A stretch of 64,000 nucleotides of DNA, from contig NZ_BALM01000024.1 of NCBI RefSeq assembly GCF_000614975.1, forward strand, positions 1 to 64,000, written 5' to 3'. This DNA is from Shewanella marina JCM 15074. Lineage in GTDB: Bacteria > Pseudomonadota > Gammaproteobacteria > Enterobacterales > Shewanellaceae. Below the pieces are notes generated by a model. The model worked only from the letters and a program-made list of their open reading frames with translations. It had not been told where the DNA came from and made no database searches. Shown piece after piece: positions 10,163 to 19,051 of this stretch. The translations under genes were made by a program, and so were the position numbers. The number at the start of each line of letters is the position of its first letter. The first letter of the stretch is position 1.

Positions 10163-10831
10163 TTAATCGGTTTCGTTGATATTGGTAGGCTCAATATTGA
10201 GTTGCTTAAAAGCGATTACCGCTTGGGTACGGTTGCGCACATTAAGTTTTCTGAAAATGGCTGTCGCATGAGCTTTAATGGTCGCCTCTGAGACTGAAAA
10301 GTCATACGCGATCTGCTTATTTAACATCCCCTCGGCAAACATTTGTAATACTCGATATTGCTGTGGGGTTAAATCTGCTACCTGTTTAGCAATGCAAATA
10401 TGCTCATCAGTGTTTAGTTGCTCGAGTGTTAGATTATTAGGTAGCCACATTTCACCTTGTAAGATCTCATTAATTGCTTCAATTAATATTGGCATAGACG
10501 AGGATTTAGGAATAAATCCAGCGCTGCCATATTCAATTGCTTTGGCTATGGTTGTTTGATCTTCATGAGCTGAAATAATCGCCACAGGAATATGCGGATA
10601 ATGGCTGCGCAGATGGATTAAGGTTGAATAACCATTAGCACCTGGCATTTGTAAATCCAGCAGCACTAAATCATATTGCGCGGATTGCTGTAGTAATTGC
10701 TCTAAGGTTTCCGCATTTTCAGCTTCAAACCATTGGCTATGGCTAAAATCATTACTGAGTGCTTGTCGTAGGGCCGTTCTAAATAGGGGGTGATCATCAG
10801 CGATTATGATCTGTAGATTTTCAAGCTTCAT
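10163..10831 (-). CDS. crbR: CrbR: LuxR/NarL-family response regulator
   Basis: 222 residues. The N-terminal receiver has the acidic pair in IIADDHPLF, Asp59 as phosphorylation site in LVLLDLQMPG, and the conserved Lys in GFIPKSS. A LuxR-type helix-turn-helix occupies about residues 150-215 (LTPQQYRVLQMFAEGMLNKQIA, VSEATIKAHATAIFRKL). The gene faces crbS tail to tail with one base between the stops. By family and context it is the partner of CrbS and the likely activator of acs. A strong ribosome site is not obvious; the start at 10831 gives the standard receiver N-terminus. Confidence 0.9.
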   Translation of the reverse strand: MKLENLQIIIADDHPLFRTALRQALSNDFSHSQWFEAENAETLEQLLQQSAQYDLVLLDLQMPGANGYSTLIHLRSHYPHIPVAIISAHEDQTTIAKAIEYGSAGFIPKSSSMPILIEAINEILQGEMWLPNNLTLEQLNTDEHICIAKQVADLTPQQYRVLQMFAEGMLNKQIAYDFSVSEATIKAHATAIFRKLNVRNRTQAVIAFKQLNIEPTNINETD

Positions 10832-10939
10832 AGTTATTTTTATAATTCATTGCTACACCTTGATAAACTTAATGTAACAGAATCTGGTTCAAAATAGCTA
10901 CCAAAGCTTGAAATTGACTATAAATAGCTTTGTCGGAGA

Positions 10940-11359
10940 TCAATCTAATACTTTGATTGGCTTACCGTTATTATCAATTGCAACAAAGGTAAAGACCCCT
11001 TTAATCGCGTGTTCACGCTTATCTTGATACATATCCTCAATAAAAATATTTACTTCAACTTTTAATGAGGTATTGCCAACGTAAATGACCCGTGCAACTA
11101 GTTCAGCTAAACTGCCTGCAGGAATGGGCTTTTTAAAATCGATTTTATCAGAGCAAACTGTGGCTAAGTCTTTATGACAAAAACGGTTAGCCGCAATAAA
11201 TGCCGTTTCATCCATCCATGCAAGGGCTTCACCACCAAAAAGGGTGTTACGGTGATTGGTTTTTGAGGGAAAAACCACTTTAATAACACGTGATTCTGAA
11301 CGCTCGATTCGTGCTAATATTTCAGCAGGGTATTGAAGGGGACTGGCATCGATGGACAT
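10940..11359 (-). CDS. YciA-type acyl-CoA thioesterase (hotdog fold)
   Basis: 139 residues. Hydrolyses acyl-CoA to free acid and CoA. The hotdog signature GGEALAWMDETAFIAANRF (residues about 43-61) carries the catalytic Asp/Glu region, followed by KIDFKKPIPAGSLAELVARVIYVGNTSLKVEVNIF, typical of the YciA/ACOT group. No signal peptide, so cytoplasmic. It is a single gene between crbR and aroH on the same strand; a terminator separates it from aroH. The substrate chain length cannot be read from sequence. Confidence 0.88.
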   Translation of the reverse strand: MSIDASPLQYPAEILARIERSESRVIKVVFPSKTNHRNTLFGGEALAWMDETAFIAANRFCHKDLATVCSDKIDFKKPIPAGSLAELVARVIYVGNTSLKVEVNIFIEDMYQDKREHAIKGVFTFVAIDNNGKPIKVLD

Positions 11360-11452
11360 ACTACAACCTAAAGCGATGTATAAATAAGGCGAGCAATTAT
11401 ACAGACTAGCTCAACATATTCAAATTTGCTTATCTTATGTCAGTAATATAAA

Positions 11453-11478
11453 AAAATCCCTCATATAATGAGGGATTT
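11453..11478 (-). terminator. Terminator downstream of aroH
   Basis: Perfect stem AAAATCCCTCA / TGAGGGATTTT with a 5-base loop. On the minus strand it is followed by a T run. It lies 22 bases past the aroH stop. Confidence 0.85.
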
Positions 11479-11499
11479 TAATGTTTTGCGGATACTCAA

Positions 11500-12560
11500 T
11501 TAGTTATTTAAGTCTATGCGCGCACGCGATGCTGCGGCTAAATCTCGTAATAACTTTTCAGAATCTTGCCAATTTAAACAAGCATCAGTAATGCTTTGAC
11601 CATAAGTGAGAGCTTGGTCTGCAACAACTTTTTGAGTTCCTTCGATTAGGAAACTCTCAGCCATAATGCCTGAAATTACCGTATTACCACTGCGGATCTG
11701 CTGCATAATGTCATCAGCAACATTGAGTTGTAATTGATGCTGTTTTTGGCTATTACCGTGACTAAAGTCGACCACAATATGTTGGTTAACACCTGCTTGT
11801 TCAAGTTGAACACGGGTTGCTTCAACATCTGCTGCACTGTAGTTTGGCGTTTTGCCACCACGTAAAATGATATGACCGTATGGGTTACCGTGGGTACGGT
11901 AAACAGCCATGACTCCATCCTTGTCTGGTGAGTAAAAAATATGTGGCACTTGCGCAGCACGTACTGCATCAAGCGCGATGTTAATATTACCGTCAGTACC
12001 GTTTTTAAAACCAACAGGGCATGATAGGCTGATGCCATTTCACGGTGAATTTGGCTTTCTGTGGTTCGAGCACCAATTGCGCCCCAAGTAATTAAGTCAG
12101 CAATATATTGACCGTTGACCATATCTAAAAACTCAGTCGCGATAGGCAATTTAAGTTCGGTAATTTGCTGTAATAGCTGTCTCGCTAAACGCAGACCTTT
12201 ATTTGGGCTAAAGCTGCCATCTAAGTCTGGATCAGAAATTAATCCTTTCCAACCTACAATCGTACGTGGCTTTTCAAAGTAAACACGCATAACAATGCAA
12301 AGATCATCTTTTAACTCTTGATGAAGTGCTGCTAGTTTACCCGCATACTCAAGTGCCGCTTCTGTATCATGGATTGAGCATGGGCCAATGATAACCAATA
12401 GACGTTTATCTTCGCCGGTTAAAATGGACTCAACTTCACGACGTTGCTGAACTAAATAGTCTGCAGCTTCTTGAGTTAATGGATACTCAGATGCTAATTG
12501 AGCAGGTGAGATCACTTTACATAATAGTGAGGTACGTAATTCGTCTGTTTTAGTGGTCAT
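11500..12560 (-). pseudogene. aroH: 3-deoxy-7-phosphoheptulonate synthase, AroH type, broken by a one-base deletion
   Basis: First enzyme of the shikimate pathway: PEP plus erythrose 4-phosphate gives DAHP. Two frames together give about 353 residues. The first runs from MTTKTDELR through LLVIIGPCSIHD, PRTIVGWKGL and TESQIHREMAS. The second resumes with SPDKDGVMAVYRTHGNPYG and AESFLIEGTQK. Near base 12029 one base is missing from a G/C run; adding it restores ALSCPVGFKNGTDG (or GLSCPV) without a gap. Sequence detail (SPDK, AESF, EGTQK) and the order aroH-ppsR-ppsA, also known in E. coli, favour the tryptophan-sensitive AroH isozyme. Start at the ATG at 12560; an in-frame TTG lies five codons earlier. 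The deletion is probably a sequencing error. Confidence 0.85.
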
Positions 12561-12740
12561 TAAGTTTACCGACAATTCTCATGGCTTATTTGCCTTATTG
12601 GTTCGGATTATAACGAATCAAGCGTCGCTGCACAGCGCAAATTGCTCGTTTTATCATCAAGTGTGCATATAAAAGTATAGATTGGCCCAATTATTTTGAA
12701 AAAAACATAAATGAGCCGTATCAAAGACAATTTTTTAGCA

Positions 12741-13551
12741 TTAGAACATGTGACGTTTAAGACCCGTTTTATCCAAAATCTTAGTCGCAATTTCTTCAAC
12801 TGAGTGATAAGTAGTATTAACGAATGGGATCCGTTCCTTCTTATATAGCATTTCAACTTCGCTGACTTCGAGTCGACATTGGCGCAGTGAAGAGTAGCGG
12901 CTATTACCTAATCGACATTCTCTAATTTCATGTAATCGATCTGGATTAATGGTTAAACCAAATAATTTATGTTTGTTGCGCTTTAATGCCTCTGGTAGTC
13001 GCAAATTATCCATGTCATCTTCAGTAAATGGATAGTTGGCCGCTTTAATACCAAATTGCATCGATAAATATAAGCTTGATGGTGTTTTTCCGCAGCGGGA
13101 TACCCCTAATAAAATAATATCGCTTCATCCATGTGTTTCATGGTTTGGCATCATCATTATCCATTGCGTAGTTAATTGCACTAATACGTGTTTCATAACT
13201 GGCATTGGCTTGCCCATGGGTGCGATTTTGCACTGGTACAGCTTGAATGCCTAATTGTTGTTCTAATGGCGCCACAAAAGTATTTAAAAAATCGTAATTT
13301 AAGCCTTCACAGTTATAAATAATCTCACGGATCTCCGGATTAACGATGGAATGAAAAACTAAAGGCCTTTCACCTGTTGTAATAAAACTATCATTAATTT
13401 GTTCGATAACCTTGAGTGCTTTTTCTGTTGTCTCTACAAAAGGAATTGTAAGTGACTCAAATTCTATAGGAAATTGCGATAATACCGCATGTCCAAACAC
13501 CTCTGCGGTAATAGCTGTTCCATCAGAAACATAGAAAACTTTACGTGACAT
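12741..13551 (-). pseudogene. ppsR: PEP synthase regulatory protein PpsR (DUF299), two one-base deletions
   Basis: Bifunctional kinase/phosphorylase that switches PEP synthase off and on. The first part ([22 protein letters not shown]) and the last part ([25 protein letters not shown]) lie in different frames. Between them, one base is missing from an A run near 13145 and one from GG near 13121. Restoring both gives [28 protein letters not shown], which includes the family P-loop GVSRCGKT. The repaired protein is about 270 residues, as in relatives. The start at 13551 has AAGAGGTCA upstream; the frame is open further but lacks homology there. It is divergent from its target ppsA. Both lesions look like sequencing errors. 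Confidence 0.87.
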
Positions 13552-13679
13552 TTTGACCTCTTGTAGTAATAAAATTACAAATAAAATTATGCATTTACGT
13601 TTGCTAGTTGTCGAGTGTAGAATGCCATGGCCCTCATGTGAATGGGTCATTAAAAAAATAAACATTTGGAGATAGAACA

Positions 13680-16052
13680 GTGTCGCAATATGTACTCTGG
13701 TATCAGGAATTAGGCATGGGTGACGTCAACGTAGTTGGCGGCAAAAATGCTTCGCTAGGCGAAATGATCAGTAATTTAGCTAATGCAGGAGTTCAAGTGC
13801 CAGGCGGGTTTGCTACCACCTCGTATGCGTTCAATGAGTTTCTTGAACAAAGTGGTTTGAATCAGAAGATTTATGATATTTTAAATACTTTGGACGTTGA
13901 CGATGTTAATGCTCTAGCTGAAGCGGGCGCTAAGATCCGCCAGTGGGTGATTGATACACCGTTCCAAGTTGAATTTGAACAGGCAATTCACGATGCCTAC
14001 AACAAATTAGCTTCTGAAACCCTAGACGCTTCTTTCGCAGTTCGTTCTTCTGCTACAGCGGAAGATATGCCTGATGCATCTTTTGCTGGGCAGCAAGAAA
14101 CTTTCCTAAACGTTAAAGGCTATGAGTCTGTATTAGTCGCAGTTAAGCATGTATTTGCTTCACTATTTAACGATCGCGCTATCTCTTATCGTGTTCATCA
14201 AGGTTATGAGCATCATGGTGTTGCATTATCTGCGGGTGTGCAGCGCATGGTTCGTTCAGATAAAGCATCATCAGGTGTGATGTTCACTATTGATACTGAG
14301 TCAGGTAATGAAGATATTGTTTTCATTACCTCTTCATTCGGCTTAGGTGAAATGGTTGTACAGGGCGCCGTTAACCCTGATGAATTCTATGTACACAAGC
14401 CAATGCTAACGGCAGGCAATAGAGCGGTTGTACGCCGTAATATCGGTAGCAAGCTGATTCAGATGGTTTACTCTGATGATGCAAGCCACGGTAAGCAAGT
14501 TAAGATTGAAGATGTTGCTACTGAAAATCGTCGTCAATTCTCTATTACTGACGAAGAAGTGATGGAACTTGCAAAGCAAGCCATGATTATCGAAAAGCAC
14601 TACGATCGTCCAATGGATATCGAGTGGGCTAAAGATGGTAATGACGGTAAGCTATACATTGTTCAAGCTCGTCCTGAAACAGTTCGTTCACGCGAAGATG
14701 TACAGTTAATTGAGCGTTATCACTTAAAAACTCGCGGTGCCGTGATTACTGAAGGTCGTGCTATTGGTCATAAAGTGGGTTCAGGTATTGCAAAAGTACT
14801 TACCTCTATTGCTGATATGGATCAAATTGAGCCAGGTGATGTATTAGTAACAGATATGACCGACCCTGATTGGGAACCGATCATGAAGCGTGCAAGCGCG
14901 ATTGTCACTAACCGTGGTGGCCGTACGTGTCATGCTGCAATTATTGCACGTGAACTAGGCGTACCGGCTGTTGTTGGTTGTGGTGATGTGACTGAGCGTA
15001 TTAAGCATGGTCAATTAGTGACGGTATCATGTGCTGAAGGCGATACGGGTTATATCTATGAAGGTAAGCAAGAGTTTGAAGTGCTATCTTCACGTGTAGA
15101 CTCAATGCCTGATTTATCAATGAAAGTGATGATGAACGTAGGTAATCCAGATCGTGCCTTTGATTTCGCTCGTTTACCAAACGAAGGCGTAGGTCTGGCT
15201 CGTTTAGAATTCATCATTAACCGTATGATTGGTATTCACCCTAAAGCATTACTTGAATTTGATCAGCAAGAGCCTGCATTGCAAGCTCAAATCACTGAGA
15301 TGATTGCGGGTTATGCCTCACCAGTTGAATATTATATTGAGCGTTTAGTTGAAGGTATTTCTTCAATTGCTGCGGCTTTCTATCCGAAGAAAGTGATTGT
15401 GCGTATGTCTGACTTTAAGTCAAACGAATATGCAAACTTGGTCGGTGGTGATAAGTACGAGCCAGAAGAAGAAAACCCAATGTTGGGCTTCCGTGGTGCT
15501 AGCCGTTATATCTCTGAATCATTCCGCGATTGTTTCGCGCTAGAATGTGAAGCGATGAAGCGTGTTCGTAACGATATGGGTCTTAAGAATGTGGAAGTGA
15601 TGATCCCATTCGTACGTACTCTAAGCGAAGGCGAGCAAGTGATAGAGCTATTAAAGCAGCAAGGTTTAGAGCGTGGTGTAGACGGTTTACGCGTCATTAT
15701 GATGTGTGAATTACCATCTAATGCACTATTAGCAGATAAGTTCCTTGATATCTTTGATGGCTTCTCTATCGGTTCAAATGATTTAACTCAGTTAACGTTA
15801 GGTTTAGACCGTGACTCTGGCATCATTAGTCATCTTTTTGATGAGCGTAATGAAGCGGTTAAAGCTTTATTATCAATGGCAATCAAAGCCGCTAAAGCAC
15901 GTGATGCTTACGTGGGTATCTGTGGTCAAGGCCCATCTGACCATGCTGATTTTGCAGCTTGGTTAGTTGAGCAGGGTATTGATAGCGTATCATTAAACCC
16001 TGATACGGTAATCGATACTTGGTTATACCTAGGTAAAGAACAAGCTAAATAA
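13680..16052 (+). CDS. ppsA: Phosphoenolpyruvate synthase
   Basis: Makes PEP, AMP and phosphate from pyruvate and ATP for gluconeogenesis. 790 residues, the usual size. The N-terminal ATP-grasp domain begins [23 protein letters not shown]. The central swivelling domain holds the phospho-histidine in [18 protein letters not shown] at about residue 420. The C-terminal TIM barrel has FRGASRY and ends with a family-typical CGQGPSDH active-site region. The start is a GTG (13680) with GGAG upstream; [11 protein letters not shown] matches relatives. It is divergent from ppsR, its regulator, and followed by a strong terminator. Confidence 0.97.
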   Translation: MSQYVLWYQELGMGDVNVVGGKNASLGEMISNLANAGVQVPGGFATTSYAFNEFLEQSGLNQKIYDILNTLDVDDVNALAEAGAKIRQWVIDTPFQVEFEQAIHDAYNKLASETLDASFAVRSSATAEDMPDASFAGQQETFLNVKGYESVLVAVKHVFASLFNDRAISYRVHQGYEHHGVALSAGVQRMVRSDKASSGVMFTIDTESGNEDIVFITSSFGLGEMVVQGAVNPDEFYVHKPMLTAGNRAVVRRNIGSKLIQMVYSDDASHGKQVKIEDVATENRRQFSITDEEVMELAKQAMIIEKHYDRPMDIEWAKDGNDGKLYIVQARPETVRSREDVQLIERYHLKTRGAVITEGRAIGHKVGSGIAKVLTSIADMDQIEPGDVLVTDMTDPDWEPIMKRASAIVTNRGGRTCHAAIIARELGVPAVVGCGDVTERIKHGQLVTVSCAEGDTGYIYEGKQEFEVLSSRVDSMPDLSMKVMMNVGNPDRAFDFARLPNEGVGLARLEFIINRMIGIHPKALLEFDQQEPALQAQITEMIAGYASPVEYYIERLVEGISSIAAAFYPKKVIVRMSDFKSNEYANLVGGDKYEPEEENPMLGFRGASRYISESFRDCFALECEAMKRVRNDMGLKNVEVMIPFVRTLSEGEQVIELLKQQGLERGVDGLRVIMMCELPSNALLADKFLDIFDGFSIGSNDLTQLTLGLDRDSGIISHLFDERNEAVKALLSMAIKAAKARDAYVGICGQGPSDHADFAAWLVEQGIDSVSLNPDTVIDTWLYLGKEQAK

Positions 16053-16086
16053 TTTTATCTTTATTGCGTATTGTTAATTTAGTATA

Positions 16087-16112
16087 AAAACCCACTGCAA
16101 AGTGGGTTTTTT
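16087..16112 (+). terminator. ppsA terminator
   Basis: Stem AAAACCCACT / AGTGGGTTTT with a GCAA tetraloop and a following T run; 35 bases after the ppsA stop. Confidence 0.9.
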
Positions 16113-16235
16113 GTTATGTGCGAAATAAGTAAAATCCCTGCTATTTACTGGGAAGTGGTTTATTGCAAACTAAACGAGTAGAGCTGCTACAATTGTGGTA
16201 CTGCTTGAATACTTGGCGTACAGCAAAGGATTATT

Positions 16236-16874
16236 ATGCAAGTTAAATATGAATGGAGAAAGAAAGAGAAATCAATTTATCTACCTAAAAATATACCTGA
16301 AATAATTGATATTCCTCAGTTTAATTTTATCACTATTCAGGGGGAAGGTAGTCCAGCTGAAGGTATTTTTACTGACAATATTGGTGCTTTATATTCTTTA
16401 GCATACACCATTAAAATGACTGCAAAAAAAATGAATGTCCCTCCTAAAGGCTACTTTGATTTTACGGTATATCCACTTGAAGGTATTTGGGATATCAATG
16501 ATCAAGCTAAAGCCTGTTTTGATGGCACTATTGATAAAGATGATTTTGTATATAAATTAATGATACGTCAGCCTGAGTTTGTGAATGAAAAGTTCTTCTT
16601 ACAAATGTTAGCAATAGCCAAACAAAATAAGAAAAATCCATTATTAGATCAGATAAGTTACCAATGCTTTACCGAAGGTCTTTGTCTTCAAATGCTCCAT
16701 TTAGGGCCATTTGAAGAGGAGCCTGCAAGTTTTGAAAAAATGGAACAGTTTGCAAAAGAGCAAGGATATAGACGTATATCTAAGGTGCATCGAGAGATCT
16801 ACCTTTCTGACGCACGTAAAGTTGTACCTGAAAAACTTAAAACAGTGCTTAGGTTCCAAAATAAAAAAAGCTGA
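16236..16874 (+). CDS. GyrI-like small-molecule-binding protein
   Basis: 212 residues. MQVKYEWRKKEKSIYLPKNIPEIIDIPQFNFITIQGEGSP is the N-terminal pattern of stand-alone GyrI-like (SHV/BmrR effector-binding-like) proteins. KGYFDFTVYPLEGIWDI and CLQMLHLGPFEEEPASFEKMEQF follow, also typical. There is no DNA-binding domain. Members of the family bind or hydrolyse small hydrophobic compounds; the ligand here is unknown. The start has AAAGGA upstream. It is followed 53 bases later by an HbpS-like gene on the same strand. No odd features. Confidence 0.82.
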   Translation: MQVKYEWRKKEKSIYLPKNIPEIIDIPQFNFITIQGEGSPAEGIFTDNIGALYSLAYTIKMTAKKMNVPPKGYFDFTVYPLEGIWDINDQAKACFDGTIDKDDFVYKLMIRQPEFVNEKFFLQMLAIAKQNKKNPLLDQISYQCFTEGLCLQMLHLGPFEEEPASFEKMEQFAKEQGYRRISKVHREIYLSDARKVVPEKLKTVLRFQNKKS

Positions 16875-16927
16875 TCTTTAATTGAAATAATACCAAAAAT
16901 AAAAACTGAAATATAAGGGGAGGCATA

Positions 16928-17365
16928 ATGGAAAAACAATTAGTCGTTGATTCATTTAGTAATAAACTTGCAATGGATATTGGCCTCAAAATTATTCAGT
17001 TAGCAAAAGCACGTAATCTTTGTATCAGTGTGGCAATTAATAGAATAAATCATATTGTTTTTTTGTATTTAGACGATGGTCTACCTGCAGATAAACACTG
17101 CTGGTTAAATAGAAAAGCTAATCTAGCAATGCATTTTGAAGAAAGCTCACTTGCAGTAAAACAAGACCTAATAAACGGGGCGATGACGCTAGCGGGGACA
17201 TTTGCTTTAGATGAAACTCAGTTTGTTGCACGCGGTGGTGCTATTCCTATAATGGTAAGAGGTTCTGGTTTAATAGGAGCGGTGACAGTAACTGGCCTTC
17301 AAGATACAGATGATCATCAGCTTATTGTTGATGCTTTAGCAGCAGATGTTGAGTTTATAAATTAG
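16928..17365 (+). CDS. HbpS-like / UPF0303-type protein (heme-degrading-domain family)
   Basis: 145 residues of the GlcG/HbpS/UPF0303 fold: a helix with LAMDIGLKIIQLAKARNLCISVAI, a central NLAMHFEESSLAV segment, then FALDETQFVARGGAIPIMVRGSGLIGAVTVTGLQDTDDHQLIVDAL. The GGAIPI...G.GLIGA pattern is diagnostic for the fold. Members have been linked to heme binding or oxidative stress, but many have no known role. A ribosome site AAGGGGAGG lies just upstream of the ATG. It is probably cytoplasmic and may share a transcript with the GyrI-like gene before it. Confidence 0.8.
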   Translation: MEKQLVVDSFSNKLAMDIGLKIIQLAKARNLCISVAINRINHIVFLYLDDGLPADKHCWLNRKANLAMHFEESSLAVKQDLINGAMTLAGTFALDETQFVARGGAIPIMVRGSGLIGAVTVTGLQDTDDHQLIVDALAADVEFIN

Positions 17366-17596
17366 TTAATCCCATAGGCTTGTGATAAATGAATAGCAGT
17401 ATTTTTGATATTCAATAACAATTTATTATTTCGAAATACATTAATGCTGCTTGTATCTTAACTATGTTGTTATGTCGTTTATTATTGAAGTAAATGTCAT
17501 AAACCATTTAAACATAAAATGTTATATACCATTTAGAGTATTTAATATATTGCAGAACTGGTAGCGAGGGCTTTAAATTATGAGGGTAATTTTATT

Positions 17597-17995
17597 ATGA
17601 ATGATACCAAAAAATTTTTACCTATATGGATGTGGTTAATCGTTTTAGTACAAATTGGCTTAGTACTGTTTTTTTCTGCTGGGACAGCAATGAATCCGGG
17701 TCAATTTATACCTGATGTTACCCAGCTTAATTATATCACCCAGCTTTATATTACTCGAAATGTCACAGTCATTTTGGGGATGATACTGGCGCTATTACTT
17801 AAATCACATAAAGCGCTGTTAGTCGTACTGGTGATACGGTTAATTACTGATATCTCAGATGTTGTGACTGTCTATGCGCTAAATGTGGAAGTGATAAAAG
17901 AAAGTGTGCCTATGGTCGTTGTATTACTTATTATTCCTGCGTTTATCGCTGTTGCTTATTTAACAAAGTTAGTATTTCATTCTCAATCCAAATAA
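17597..17995 (+). CDS. Small four-helix integral membrane protein, function unknown
   Basis: 132 residues with four predicted membrane helices at about 10-28, 55-70, 74-92 and 106-125. No conserved motif that I recognise. The ATG at 17597 follows an AT-rich leader with a modest GAGGGTAA site. It is monocistronic, with a 231-base AT-rich gap before it and a bidirectional terminator after it. No function is proposed. Confidence 0.7.
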   Translation: MNDTKKFLPIWMWLIVLVQIGLVLFFSAGTAMNPGQFIPDVTQLNYITQLYITRNVTVILGMILALLLKSHKALLVVLVIRLITDISDVVTVYALNVEVIKESVPMVVVLLIIPAFIAVAYLTKLVFHSQSK

Positions 17996-18016
17996 TTTAG
18001 TTTGTGTTAGTAATAT

Positions 18017-18040
18017 AAAAGCCACTATATCGTGGCTTTT
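18017..18040. terminator. Bidirectional terminator between convergent genes
   Basis: Perfect stem AAAAGCCAC / GTGGCTTTT with a short AT loop, between the membrane-protein gene (+) and yciK (-). Confidence 0.85.
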
Positions 18041-18062
18041 ATATTAATGTGCGATGTTTTTA

Positions 18063-18800
18063 TTACTGAGCATTAAATTCTTCACCATTATGATTAATGC
18101 TGTCATTGCCCATTAAGTACAGATACGTCGGCATAATCTGCACAGGTGTTTTTAATGATTGTGGGTCCTCAGCTGGATAAGCACTAGCGCGCATAGAAGT
18201 ACGAGTGGCTCCAGGGTTAATGCTGTTCACTCTGACTTGAGAACCATCACATTCATCGGCTATAACTTGCATCATGCCTTCAGTCGCGAATTTAGAAATA
18301 GCATAGGCACCCCAATAAGCACGACCTTTGCGGCCAACACTGCTCGAAGTGAATACAATTGAGGCATGAGCAGATTTACGCATAAGCGGTAATAACGCTT
18401 TAGTCATTGCTGCTTCCGCAATTACGTTAACGTGTAATAGCTCAGATAAAGAGTTTATATCTAAGTGTTCAAACGGGCCTAGTGCACCAAGTAAGCTCGC
18501 ATTGTGTAATAATCCATCTAAACTGCCAAATTGCTGTTCAATGGTATCACTCATATCGCGATAGTGTTGTTCTGTTGCGCCTTTTAAATCTAGCGGAACT
18601 ATCGCAGGAGTAGGGTAACCCGCATTCACAATTTCATCGTACACAGCTTCTAATTTAGCAACTGTTTTTCCTAATAAAATGACTGTAGCGCCATGCTTAG
18701 CATAAGTTAGAGCTGCTGTGCGGCCAATCCCTGCACCAGCACCTGTTATTAAAATAGTTTTATCTGTTAGTAAATTTTTTGGAGCTTGATAATCCAACAT
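18063..18800 (-). CDS. yciK: YciK-type short-chain dehydrogenase/reductase
   Basis: 245 residues. The Rossmann glycine motif TGAGAGIG is at about residues 19-26, NAS in LHNASLLGALGPFEHL, and the catalytic Ser and Tyr-x3-Lys in FTSSSVGRKGRAYWGAYAISKFATEGMMQV. RVNSINPGATRTSMRASAYPAEDP and PTYLYLMG are close to E. coli YciK. An NAD(P)-dependent oxidoreductase of unknown substrate, cytoplasmic. The C-terminus ends soon after the barrel (EFNAQ), slightly shorter than in E. coli. Single gene on the minus strand. Confidence 0.9.
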   Translation of the reverse strand: MLDYQAPKNLLTDKTILITGAGAGIGRTAALTYAKHGATVILLGKTVAKLEAVYDEIVNAGYPTPAIVPLDLKGATEQHYRDMSDTIEQQFGSLDGLLHNASLLGALGPFEHLDINSLSELLHVNVIAEAAMTKALLPLMRKSAHASIVFTSSSVGRKGRAYWGAYAISKFATEGMMQVIADECDGSQVRVNSINPGATRTSMRASAYPAEDPQSLKTPVQIMPTYLYLMGNDSINHNGEEFNAQ

Positions 18801-19051
18801 CGTTGTTTATTTCCCTTCTAATACCTTGACGGTTTATATCGAAAATAGCTTGTGATTAAACAAGCGTTTTAAACATTCAATCAAAACGAATGACTTAAAT
18901 TACCATGAAAAGCAGACAAAGTTGTAGATAAGTCTTTATATCTGCGTTAAATTAAAGTTAATTTTGTGTTTTTAGTCACATCGAGTTGGTTTTGTTATTG
19001 TGACCAATTCTTGCAGAAATTAAAATAAATACAACAAGACTGGGGAATAAA

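Noticed and set aside
12608..12856. Minus-strand frame at the end of ppsR
   Set aside because: It is a shadow of the ppsR 3' end; the conserved PpsR C-terminus lies in the other frame.
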